Shown here: in pieces, positions 53,285 through 61,227 of the stretch
How the letters are laid out: the number at the start of each line of letters is the position of its first letter
Position numbering within the stretch: the stretch's first letter is position 1
NCBI RefSeq assembly: GCF_947496515.1
Contig: NZ_CANMDB010000007.1
Coordinates: forward strand, 124,001-188,000
DNA from: an uncultured Roseobacter sp.
GTDB lineage: Bacteria; Pseudomonadota; Alphaproteobacteria; Rhodobacterales; Rhodobacteraceae
Length of the DNA: 64,000 nucleotides
Reading direction: 5' to 3'
Notes under the pieces: generated by a model
The model's database searches: none
What the model saw: only the letters and a program-made list of their open reading frames with translations
What the model was told of the DNA's origin: nothing
Position numbers and translations under genes: made by a program

Positions 53285-55456
53285 ATGCTGAAGGTCAATG
53301 ACACGCCGGAAACGGTCTCCGATCTGATCGGTTGTGTTTTGATCTGGGGACGATTGCTGCGCGTATTCACCGACCCGGCGCAGGCAGAGCAGGCTGCGCG
53401 GGACGGGATTGACCTGGCGGAGCGCGCGCGGTTCAGGGCATTCGCGCACGCGACGAACCTGCGAGGGCGATTTAAACGTCTGCGGTTCAAGCACCTTTCC
53501 AAGCAGCCGTTGCCGATCGTCGCAAAAGATGTCGCCGGCGGATGGTTCATTCTTGTTGCCCAGAATGACACCGGGCTGGTGATCCAGAGACCACACGCGG
53601 CTGAGCCGGAACTCCTCAGCCCCGAAGCGCTGGCACCTTTGTGGTCGGGTCACGTGCTCTTGCTTGCGCCCAAGAAGCGCCTGATCGGCTACTCGGAGCA
53701 ATTCAGTCTGCTATGGTTCTGGCGAGAGCTGAAGCAGTATAAGCTGCTGGGCGCTGAATTGCTGGCTGCCTCGGCTGCGCTGCAATTGCTGGCGCTGGTG
53801 ACGCCGCTGCTGTTTCAGGCGATCTTCGACAAGGTGCTGGTACATCAGAGTTTCTCGACGCTTGATGTGCTGGTCATTGTGATTGTCGTTGTGGCAATTT
53901 TTGAGGCACTGTTGAAGGGCGCCCGCGACTACCTCGCGCTCCATACTGCCACGCGGGTGGATGCGCGGCTTGGAGCGCGGTTGTTTGGCCATCTGGTACA
54001 TCTTCCGCTGTCATATTTTCAGTCACGACCCGTCGGTGTAACCGTCTCGCGCGTGATGGAGTTGGACCAGATCCGCGCCTTCCTGACCGGGGCTGCCAAT
54101 ACGCTGTTAATCGATCTGACCTTCTCCATGCTGTTTTTCGCGGTCATGTGGGCCTATTCTCCGCAACTGACGCTGTTCGTGATGGCATCGATCCCGCTCT
54201 ACATTCTGATTGCCGTGGTCATCGCGCGGCCCTTCCTTCGGAGGGTTGAACAATTGCACCGCGATGCCGCGCTCAATACGTCCTTTCTGACCGAAATCCT
54301 GACCGGAACGGAGACGGTGAAATCCATCGCGGTGGAGCCCAAGTTGCAGCGACGCTGGGAGATGCAGACCCGTGATCTGACCCGGTCCAACCATGCGGTG
54401 CAGGAATTGACCCACCTGTCGAGCAATCTGGTTTCCTTCGTGCAGAAAGGTGTCACGGTGGTCGTGCTGTGGGTCGGGGTCGGGCTGGTGCTGGATCTTG
54501 AGCTGACCATCGGCGAGCTCATTGCCTTCAACATGATGGCGTCGCATGTCAGCCAGCCGTTGGTGCGGTTGACGGAGTTGTGGCGCGAGTTTCTGCAGGC
54601 ACGGCTGGGGATCGAGCGGATCGCCGATGTGCTCAACACCCTGCCAGAGGTGAGCGAGCACAAAGCCGCACCCGCCCGGAAAGGCGGCGACATCGAGCTG
54701 CGGGGTGTCGATTTCAGCTATCAGGTGGAGGGTCCTCTGGCGCTGAAGAACCTGTCATTGCACATCCCGGAAGGCGAGATGATCGCCTTTGTCGGCGCGT
54801 CCGGATCGGGTAAGAGCACGGTCACCAAACTCATCCAGAAGCTCTATGTGCCCCACAAAGGCCAAGTGCGGTTTGGCGGGCGCGATTTGGCAGAACTGGA
54901 CCCGACGGCGCTGCGCCAGCAGATCTCGGTGGTGCCACAGGAAAGCTTTCTCTTTGCTCGCTCGGTCCGCGACAATATCGCCGTGGGTCACCCCGCGGCC
55001 ACGTTCGAGCAAGTCCAGCGTGCGGCAACGCTGGCCGGTGCGCATGAATTCATCGTGGCACTTTCTGACGGTTACGACACCGAGGTTGCCGAAGGCGGGG
55101 TGTCGCTGTCCGGCGGTCAGCGACAACGCATTTCGATCGCCCGGGCGCTGATGAGCGATCCGGCTGTGCTGATCCTGGATGAGGCGACCTCGGCCCTGGA
55201 CGAACACTCCCAGGCCGCAATCCAGGCGAACATGGCGGAGATACGACAGGGCCGCACCGTGATCGTGGTGGCGCACCGGCTCTCCACCGTTCGCGACTGT
55301 GACAGGATCGCGGTCATGGATCAGGGTGAGGTGGTGGAACTGGGATCGCACGACGCTCTGCTCGCTGACCCCGAGGGGCGTTACCGGCGCCTGTGGGATC
55401 TTCAGGTACGCGCGCTCTGGGGCGCCACGCCCGACAAGGAGATTGAGAATGGCTAG
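53285..55456 (+). CDS. Type I secretion ABC transporter, RtxB/HlyB-like (first ATPase)
   Basis: A 723-residue exporter. Residues 1-130 are a C39-peptidase-like domain without catalytic Cys (RLRFKHLSKQPLPIVAKDVAGGWFILVA), as in HlyB-type exporters that bind unfolded cargo. Six membrane helices span about 150-420. The ATPase has Walker A GASGSGKST (about 504), signature LSGGQRQRISIARAL, Walker B AVLILDEATSALD and H-loop VAHRLSTV, so it is catalytically complete. The start at 53285 is the only in-frame ATG before the domain; the ribosome-binding site is weak. It overlaps the membrane-fusion gene by 8 bp. Confidence 0.85.
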   Translation: MLKVNDTPETVSDLIGCVLIWGRLLRVFTDPAQAEQAARDGIDLAERARFRAFAHATNLRGRFKRLRFKHLSKQPLPIVAKDVAGGWFILVAQNDTGLVIQRPHAAEPELLSPEALAPLWSGHVLLLAPKKRLIGYSEQFSLLWFWRELKQYKLLGAELLAASAALQLLALVTPLLFQAIFDKVLVHQSFSTLDVLVIVIVVVAIFEALLKGARDYLALHTATRVDARLGARLFGHLVHLPLSYFQSRPVGVTVSRVMELDQIRAFLTGAANTLLIDLTFSMLFFAVMWAYSPQLTLFVMASIPLYILIAVVIARPFLRRVEQLHRDAALNTSFLTEILTGTETVKSIAVEPKLQRRWEMQTRDLTRSNHAVQELTHLSSNLVSFVQKGVTVVVLWVGVGLVLDLELTIGELIAFNMMASHVSQPLVRLTELWREFLQARLGIERIADVLNTLPEVSEHKAAPARKGGDIELRGVDFSYQVEGPLALKNLSLHIPEGEMIAFVGASGSGKSTVTKLIQKLYVPHKGQVRFGGRDLAELDPTALRQQISVVPQESFLFARSVRDNIAVGHPAATFEQVQRAATLAGAHEFIVALSDGYDTEVAEGGVSLSGGQRQRISIARALMSDPAVLILDEATSALDEHSQAAIQANMAEIRQGRTVIVVAHRLSTVRDCDRIAVMDQGEVVELGSHDALLADPEGRYRRLWDLQVRALWGATPDKEIENG

Positions 55457-56840
55457 CGAACCTCTCGGGCAGGTAGGTGTCGCGGCTGCGAAACCGCCGC
55501 CAGCTGACCCCTTTCAACCGGGCCGCAAGACCCGGTTGGAGCTTGATTTCCTGCCCGAGTATCTGGAGATCACAGAGCGCCCGCCAGCCTTTGGTGCACG
55601 GTTTCTGATCGCGGCGATCCTGACGCTCTGTGCGGCAGCGGTGGTCTGGATCTTCCTTGGCCAGATCGACATCATCGCTTCGTCGCAGGGGCGGCTGATC
55701 GTCGACGGGCGCACAAAGGTGGTGCAGGCCGGTGAGGCCGGCGAGATCCGGGCGATCCATGTCCGGGATGGCCAAAAAGTGCGCCGCGGCGATCCGCTGG
55801 TCGATCTGGTATCCACATCGGCGGAGGCCGAGGTCGCGCGGCTGGAGACGCTGATCGCCACGGCTGATCTGGAGGTCGCGCGGCTGAGGGCGATGCTGGC
55901 AGGCCAGACGCTGGAGACGTTCATCCCGCCGGATGGTGTGCGGCAGGTGGACTTTCAGCGCGCGCAGGACAGGTTTCGCGCCGATATGGTGGAACGCCGG
56001 GTGAACCGGCAGACCCGGATCGAGGCGATTGCCCAGACCGACCGGAGGATCACCGCTGCCCGCGCCGTGCTCGACCGCACGACGGCGCTCGCCGACAATG
56101 TGGAGGTCCGCCTGCAAAGCAGTGCGCAATTGCTGCAGGGTGGAAACCTGTCACGCCTGCGCTTTATCGAGCTGGAGAAAGAAAAGATCGACCAGCTGCG
56201 CCAGATCGCGGATGTGGAAGCGACCATCGTCGGGCTCGAAGCCGACAAGGCGCGGTTGCGTGGCGAGTTGGAACAGACCGATGCCAGTTGGGAGAAGTCT
56301 CTTCTCGACAAGATCGCGGAGCAGACACAGGCCGCGGAGGACACGTTGCAACGGCTGATCCCCGCCCGCGAAACACTGCGCCGTCTTGAGGTGATCGCAC
56401 CGAGTGCTGGCATCATACAGGAAGTGGCGGTCAACACGTTGGGTGCCGTTGTCTCACCGGGGCAGGAATTGATGAAAATCGTGCCCGAAGACACGCAAAT
56501 CGAGGCCGAGATTATGGTGCTGAATCGTGACGTCGGATTTGTCAGTGCCGGGCAAAGCGTTCAGGTCAAGATCGACAGCTTCCCCTACACGCGCTACGGC
56601 ACCATCGACGGCAAGGTCACGACCATCTCGCGCGACAGTGTCGCCGACGAGCAGTTGGGTTTGGTCTTTCCCGCCCGTGTCGCGCTGGCTGCGCAGCAGA
56701 TCGTCTATCAGGACCAGACAATCCCGCTGAACGCCGGGATGAGTATCGTCGGTGAGATCCGCACCGGCGAAAGGCGCATCATCGACTACATCCTGAGCCC
56801 GCTGAGACAGTATCAATCCGAGGCGCTGCGCGAGCGATGA
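55449..56840 (+). CDS. Type I secretion membrane-fusion protein, RtxD/HlyD-like
   Basis: A 463-residue protein. A cytoplasmic N-terminus of about 50 residues (which recruits cargo in HlyD) precedes one membrane helix (FLIAAILTLCAAAVVWIFLG). The lipoyl-like half follows (GRTKVVQAGEAGEIRAIHVRDGQKVRRGDPLVDL), then a long coiled coil (about 150-340), and the second lipoyl half and beta-barrel end with the HlyD signature region (ADEQLGLVFPARVALAAQQIVYQDQTIPLNAGMSIVGEIRTGERRIIDYILSPL). It bridges the ABC pair to a TolC-like outer-membrane channel, which is not encoded here. It overlaps both neighbours (8 bp and 4 bp). Confidence 0.88.
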   Translation: MASEPLGQVGVAAAKPPPADPFQPGRKTRLELDFLPEYLEITERPPAFGARFLIAAILTLCAAAVVWIFLGQIDIIASSQGRLIVDGRTKVVQAGEAGEIRAIHVRDGQKVRRGDPLVDLVSTSAEAEVARLETLIATADLEVARLRAMLAGQTLETFIPPDGVRQVDFQRAQDRFRADMVERRVNRQTRIEAIAQTDRRITAARAVLDRTTALADNVEVRLQSSAQLLQGGNLSRLRFIELEKEKIDQLRQIADVEATIVGLEADKARLRGELEQTDASWEKSLLDKIAEQTQAAEDTLQRLIPARETLRRLEVIAPSAGIIQEVAVNTLGAVVSPGQELMKIVPEDTQIEAEIMVLNRDVGFVSAGQSVQVKIDSFPYTRYGTIDGKVTTISRDSVADEQLGLVFPARVALAAQQIVYQDQTIPLNAGMSIVGEIRTGERRIIDYILSPLRQYQSEALRER

Positions 56841-59020
56841 GGCAGGGGCTGGGCGAGACGCTGGAGGAGAGCGGTTGGATCGAGAACGCGGGTGCCGCGG
56901 TCTCGCACGCGGACGATAGCGGGTTGACCGCGCTGGTCCGTGCGGCGGCAGCGCTCGATATCGCGCTGGACGCGGGGCAGCTTTGGCATCTCAACGGCGT
57001 ATCGGACCGCTTCTTTTCGGTGGGCGAGTTGCTGCGGTCGGCGCGGCAAAACGGGATCAAGGCGCGGACCGGGCGTATCACGGCGATAGGGTACGCGCGC
57101 GCCTCCTTTCCGCTGCTTGTCTTCGATGACGTACAGCAACGCTGGTTCACGGTGCTCGGCGCGGAGGCCGGCCGCTACCGGATTGCAGGACTGGATGGCC
57201 CGGATGAGGCGCTCGGCGCCGCTGAAATGCTGTCGCGTTTCGGCAACAGGGTGATCCGCCTGTCACGTGCCAGGGCGGCTGACGGGCCCAGCCAGTTTGG
57301 CGGGTACGGTTGGTTTATCGCCAAAGTGCTCAAACAGTCAGGCCAGTTTCAAAGGGTTATTCTCGCCTCCGTTCTGGTGAATCTCGTCGCCATCGTGACG
57401 CCCATGATCTTTCAGGTGGTGATTGATCAGGTATTGGTCAGCCGTGGCGCCAACAGTCTCACGACGCTGGCCATTGCGCTGGCCGCGCTGGCGCTCTTTG
57501 ATCCCGTGATCAACTACAGCCGTGGTGCGACGCTATCCTATGCATCAGGTGCGGTCAGCGCCGAGCTTTCTTCCGGGTTGATGTCGCATCTGTTGCGGTT
57601 GCCGCTCAGCTATTTTCAGGACAGAAAGGCAGGCGACACCATCGCCAGAATCCGCGAAATGGAGCAGATCCGATCCTTCATGACCGGCTCTGCGGTGCTG
57701 TTCATCGTCGATTTTCTGTTCATCTTCGTCTACATTGGTGTGCTTTTGGCCTACAGCCCGCGGCTTACCCTGATTGTGCTGGGCGTTCTGGTGATCTTTG
57801 CAACGATCTGGCTGGTCGTCGCGCCCATTTTGCGGCGACGGGTTACCGACGACTACGAGCGTCAGGCCGACAATACGGCCTATATCACCGAGAGTGTCAG
57901 CGGTGTCGCCACGATAAAATCACTGGCACTGACTGAGCGTTTTTCGAAAGGGTGGGAGCGGGTGCTGGGCCGGTCCATCACGGCGGGCATGCGCGCCAAT
58001 GTGCTCGGGCTTTGTGCGGGGCTCAGCCTGCAGGTTGTGCAGAAGATCTCCGTTGGGCTGATCCTGTGGTTCGGGGTCGATCTGGCGATGAGCGGCACGA
58101 TCTCCGTCGGTCAGCTTGTCGCGTTCAACATGATCGCCTCGCAGGCGACTATGCCCATCCTGCGCCTGTCACAGGTCTGGCAGGACTTCCAGAACACACA
58201 GGTGGCGGTACGACGCTTGGCCGACATCGCACAGGCGCCGACCGAGCGGGTGTCGCACCAAGGGCGTGCGTCCTTTCCGAGGATCGAAGGTCATGTTGAG
58301 TTTCGGTCCGTCAGTTTCCGCTACAAGCCTGACGCGCCGCAGGCGCTGCGACGCCTGAAATTGACAATTGCACCCGGCGAGGTCGTCGGCATCACCGGCC
58401 CCTCTGGCTCGGGCAAAAGCACGATAACCAAAATGATCCAAGGATTTTACGCCGCCGAGACGGGGCAGGTCCTGGTCGATGGTGTTGATCTTGCGATGGC
58501 GGATGTGGTCTCGTTGCGTCGCCAGATTGGCGTTGTCCCGCAGGAGAGTTTTCTGTTCAACGGATCGCTGCGCGACAACATCTCCTTGGGAAACGCGGCG
58601 GCCTCGGAGCGAGAGATTGCGCGGGTCATTGAACTGTCCGGCGTTGATCTTTTTCTGGACGGGTTGTCCCACGGGCTCGATACTCAGGTAGGCGAGAGAG
58701 GCGGGTTGCTGTCAGGGGGGCAACGTCAGCGCGTGGCACTGGCGCGCGCATTGCTGGGCGACCCGCGCATCCTGATCCTGGATGAGGCAACCTCGGCCGT
58801 GGATTACGAAACGGAAGCCGCCATCGCCGCGCGGATGCCGGAGATCTTTGCGGGTCGTACTGTCCTGATGATTGCGCACCGACTTTCCTCGATGCCTCTA
58901 ACCGATCGTGTCGCGGTGTTGCGCCATGGTTCCGTCGTCGAGCTGGACGCACACGCAACGCTGATTGCGCAGCAAGACGGCCTGTACCGTTCCATGTGGA
59001 CAGCGCAGACCAGCATGTGA
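56837..59020 (+). CDS. Type I secretion ABC transporter, RtxE-like (second ATPase)
   Basis: A 727-residue exporter of the same design: C39-like N-terminal domain without catalytic Cys (LVRAAAALDIALDAGQLWHLNG), six helices (about 170-450), Walker A GPSGSGKST (about 521), signature LSGGQRQRVALARAL, Walker B RILILDEATSAVD and H-loop IAHRLSS. Both ATPases of the operon are thus complete. ABC-HlyD-ABC is the order of rtxB-rtxD-rtxE in Vibrio MARTX loci, where the two ATPases form a heterodimer exporting a giant toxin. The start overlaps the fusion-protein stop (ATGA). A convergent phosphatase gene follows after 8 bp. Confidence 0.85.
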   Translation: MRQGLGETLEESGWIENAGAAVSHADDSGLTALVRAAAALDIALDAGQLWHLNGVSDRFFSVGELLRSARQNGIKARTGRITAIGYARASFPLLVFDDVQQRWFTVLGAEAGRYRIAGLDGPDEALGAAEMLSRFGNRVIRLSRARAADGPSQFGGYGWFIAKVLKQSGQFQRVILASVLVNLVAIVTPMIFQVVIDQVLVSRGANSLTTLAIALAALALFDPVINYSRGATLSYASGAVSAELSSGLMSHLLRLPLSYFQDRKAGDTIARIREMEQIRSFMTGSAVLFIVDFLFIFVYIGVLLAYSPRLTLIVLGVLVIFATIWLVVAPILRRRVTDDYERQADNTAYITESVSGVATIKSLALTERFSKGWERVLGRSITAGMRANVLGLCAGLSLQVVQKISVGLILWFGVDLAMSGTISVGQLVAFNMIASQATMPILRLSQVWQDFQNTQVAVRRLADIAQAPTERVSHQGRASFPRIEGHVEFRSVSFRYKPDAPQALRRLKLTIAPGEVVGITGPSGSGKSTITKMIQGFYAAETGQVLVDGVDLAMADVVSLRRQIGVVPQESFLFNGSLRDNISLGNAAASEREIARVIELSGVDLFLDGLSHGLDTQVGERGGLLSGGQRQRVALARALLGDPRILILDEATSAVDYETEAAIAARMPEIFAGRTVLMIAHRLSSMPLTDRVAVLRHGSVVELDAHATLIAQQDGLYRSMWTAQTSM

Positions 59021-59028
59021 TGCGCCAG

Positions 59029-59586
59029 CTACTCCGGTGTGTGCGCCGGAACGCGTTCAAGACCGATGACGTAAGCTTCCTGCTCTGCCGTTTCCACTGC
59101 TTCGGCGCTGTGCTGGCGGCGGATGAAGGCAATCGCTTCGGCACCGGTCAGACCGTAGGTGGTGGCCAGACGCGCGGCGATCATGCCGGTCCGGCCCAGC
59201 CCTGCCTTGCAGTGGATCGCGACACAGCTACCCGTCTTGCAGACGGCCCGCGCCGCCACCATGGCGTCGGCGACCAAGGGCTCCGTCACCGCATCCGGTA
59301 CGGACATATCGCGGATCGGTAGCAAAACCCATGAGATGCCGAACTGGCCAAAGCTTCCGCTATACGCTGGCACGCCGAGTGGCAGTTCCTGAGCACAGAT
59401 GCAGGACAGAACAAGCCCGACGTTGTGATCGCGCAGCCGCTCTGCATCCGCCTGCAGCAGCGCCTTCGTGCTCACCCGTTGACCTGCTTGCTGCCGCACC
59501 CCTGGGCAAGACATCAACCGCAGATCAAGGTCCGTGTCCGGGAGCCGCACCGTGCTGAACCGTGTCGGGGATGTTGGGTCTGACAT
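59029..59586 (-). CDS. Dual-specificity / tyrosine protein phosphatase-like (CDKN3 type), first copy
   Basis: A 185-residue cysteine phosphatase. The P-loop is HCKAGLGRTGMIAARLA, giving the C-x5-R motif with the catalytic Cys near residue 126. The general-acid loop is LLPIRDMSVPD. The layout (DLRLMSCPGVR start, acid loop, P-loop, HSAEAVETAEQE end) is like the eukaryotic KAP/CDKN3 phosphatases and their bacterial relatives. It would remove phosphate from phosphotyrosine or phosphoserine/threonine. A TGTATACA site lies 30 bp upstream of the start, implying shared control with the exporter and giant gene. The target is unknown. Confidence 0.8.
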   Translation of the reverse strand: MSDPTSPTRFSTVRLPDTDLDLRLMSCPGVRQQAGQRVSTKALLQADAERLRDHNVGLVLSCICAQELPLGVPAYSGSFGQFGISWVLLPIRDMSVPDAVTEPLVADAMVAARAVCKTGSCVAIHCKAGLGRTGMIAARLATTYGLTGAEAIAFIRRQHSAEAVETAEQEAYVIGLERVPAHTPE

Positions 59587-59615
59587 ATGCTTTCCGATAC
59601 ACCGCTGGATATAGA

Positions 59616-59623
59616 TGTATACA
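59616..59623. promoter_or_regulatory. TGTATACA operator, site B
   Basis: An 8-bp palindrome in GATGTATACAGG, 30 bp upstream of the first phosphatase gene and 42 bp past the GntR gene's stop. Its position suits direct repression of the phosphatase promoter (an AT-rich GGTATATAG follows immediately). Confidence 0.55.
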
Positions 59624-59664
59624 GGTATATAGAAAGCAGGACCAGCGCAAGTCTCGTGTCGTTG

Positions 59665-60327
59665 TTACGGGGCAGCGGTAGCTTGGCGCGTGCCGTCGTT
59701 CAGCATGTCCCTGTAAGCGCGAATACTGCGGCTGTGGACATCGAAGAAGGCCTCGGGATCTCCGGCGTTGAGTGCCGCCGAAAGATCATTCGCTGTCCCC
59801 TGCAACCGCCCGGCCGCAGCACCGGGGTCAGCCAGTAAGGCCGTCATCAAGGCAGGGGCCGACCGGAAGAACAGCAGCGACTCCATATGGCGGAGCACAT
59901 CATCGGCCAGGAGTGGCAGACAAATGTCCTGAACCGCTTTGAGCACCTGCCAGAAATGATCGGGATCGGTGCTCTGCGACAGCCGAGAGGCCCGTCCCTG
60001 CAGGACCATCGTCAGATCGTCAGTGTCGGCGTCTGAGCTGATCATACCAAGCTCTGAAACGGCCGAGATCATCCGCGCCCGAAGCTCCAGATATCCATCG
60101 GCGAGCTCAACCGAAAACGGCTCGACAATGGTGCCGACGCCGGTGCGTACAGAGGCGAGCTTTTCGTATTCAAGCCGTTGCAGTGCTTGCCGGATTGGCG
60201 TGCGGCTGACCTCGAATTCACGGCCCAGTTCGCTTTCGTGAAAGGTATCGCCCGGTTGATAGACTCCAAGACAAATCCGGTCGCGCAAGGTTTCGTAGAT
60301 CAAATCGACACGGGTTTTTTGCGCCAT
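59665..60327 (-). CDS. GntR-family regulator of the secretion locus (FCD/VanR type)
   Basis: A 220-residue regulator with a winged helix at the start (VDLIYETLRDRICLGVYQPGDTFHESELGREFEVSRTPIRQALQRLEYEKLASVRTGVGTIVEPFS) and a helical C-terminal domain (DGYLELRARMISAVSELG onward) expected to bind a ligand. The metal-binding His set of canonical FCD proteins is only partly visible, so the effector is unclear. It sits between the two phosphatase genes. I infer that it binds the three TGTATACA sites and controls the exporter, the phosphatases and the giant gene. Confidence 0.82.
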   Translation of the reverse strand: MAQKTRVDLIYETLRDRICLGVYQPGDTFHESELGREFEVSRTPIRQALQRLEYEKLASVRTGVGTIVEPFSVELADGYLELRARMISAVSELGMISSDADTDDLTMVLQGRASRLSQSTDPDHFWQVLKAVQDICLPLLADDVLRHMESLLFFRSAPALMTALLADPGAAAGRLQGTANDLSAALNAGDPEAFFDVHSRSIRAYRDMLNDGTRQATAAP

Positions 60328-60492
60328 CGCACTTGTCTTTCCATACGGGGCATGAGCCAGCCGGGTTCGATCTTTTCATATGCCAAGCAAAACGAAATAA
60401 ACAGTCTTCGCGGGTCGGGTGTCGGATTTCTGCCGCGCCCATGTGACGATCCCTGCTTCACAGAGGTTTCACATAAACCTACTATCGCCGCG

Positions 60493-61026
60493 ATGATGCA
60501 AGCCTTGACGATGATACCGGCCCGTTTGAAAGCCGCAGGCCGGATTTTCGTCTGCGGTACGCCGGGGCTGGTGATCCTGCCCAACGGCGATCTGGATCTT
60601 TGCATGGTCACACTTGAGAACGAAATGCGACGGCTGCGTGCGCATGGTGTCAAGACACTGATCGGTCTGACCGAGGATGCGGAGCTTGAATGCGTCGCCT
60701 ATGAGGACATCGCAGAGATGTCGGAGGCGTTCGGCATTGGGTCGCGACGCTTCCCGGTCCCGGATTTCGGCATTCCCGCTCCGGCGCAGGAAGCGCATTG
60801 GACGGATCTTTCACGAGAGGCGCGCGAGATCATCGCGGCTGGTGATGCAGTGGCAATCCATTGTCTGGCCGGGGCCGGACGCAGTTGCATGATGGCCGCC
60901 TGTCTATTGGTGCAACTGGGCTTGACGCCCCAGCGAGCGATTGCGGCCGTGCGCCAGGGTCGGTCTGATGCCATCGAAACGCCTGCCCAGTATGACTACG
61001 TTCACGCGACGCTCATCCCGTCCTAG
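60493..61026 (+). CDS. Dual-specificity / tyrosine protein phosphatase-like, second copy
   Basis: A cysteine phosphatase of about 177 residues, related in layout to the one at 59029. The P-loop is IHCLAGAGRSCMMAACLLV (C-x5-R), the acid loop FPVPDFGIPAPAQ, and the N-terminal part RIFVCGTPGLVILPNGDLDLCMVTLENEMRRLRAHGVKTLIGLTED. The start is ambiguous (ATG ATG at 60493/60496, or ATG at 60511), with no strong ribosome-binding site. It is divergent from the GntR gene and directly upstream of the giant gene's promoter region. The two phosphatases are clearly diverged and therefore not a recent duplication. Confidence 0.78.
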   Translation: MMQALTMIPARLKAAGRIFVCGTPGLVILPNGDLDLCMVTLENEMRRLRAHGVKTLIGLTEDAELECVAYEDIAEMSEAFGIGSRRFPVPDFGIPAPAQEAHWTDLSREAREIIAAGDAVAIHCLAGAGRSCMMAACLLVQLGLTPQRAIAAVRQGRSDAIETPAQYDYVHATLIPS

Positions 61027-61131
61027 TCTCTCGCAGCCGAATGCCCCTTTTCTCAGCTTGCTCAGCGCGGCCTCAGGTATTTCTCGCGCTGTTACCACAC
61101 TGTCATTTGCAATGATCTCAGACTCGGTATA

Positions 61132-61143
61132 GCTGTATACAGC
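61132..61143. promoter_or_regulatory. TGTATACA operator, site C (12-bp palindrome)
   Basis: GCTGTATACAGC is a perfect 12-bp palindrome containing the same TGTATACA core as sites A and B, 84 bp before the giant gene's ATG. A GGTATAG sequence directly upstream (61127-61132) could serve as part of a -10 element. Confidence 0.55.
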
Positions 61144-61227
61144 AGGAATGCTCCGCCTGAAGATAAGATGGCCGGAGCAAAACGGATCCGGGGTCTGTTC
61201 CGGATGCTCTGATAGCGGAGAAAAGCC

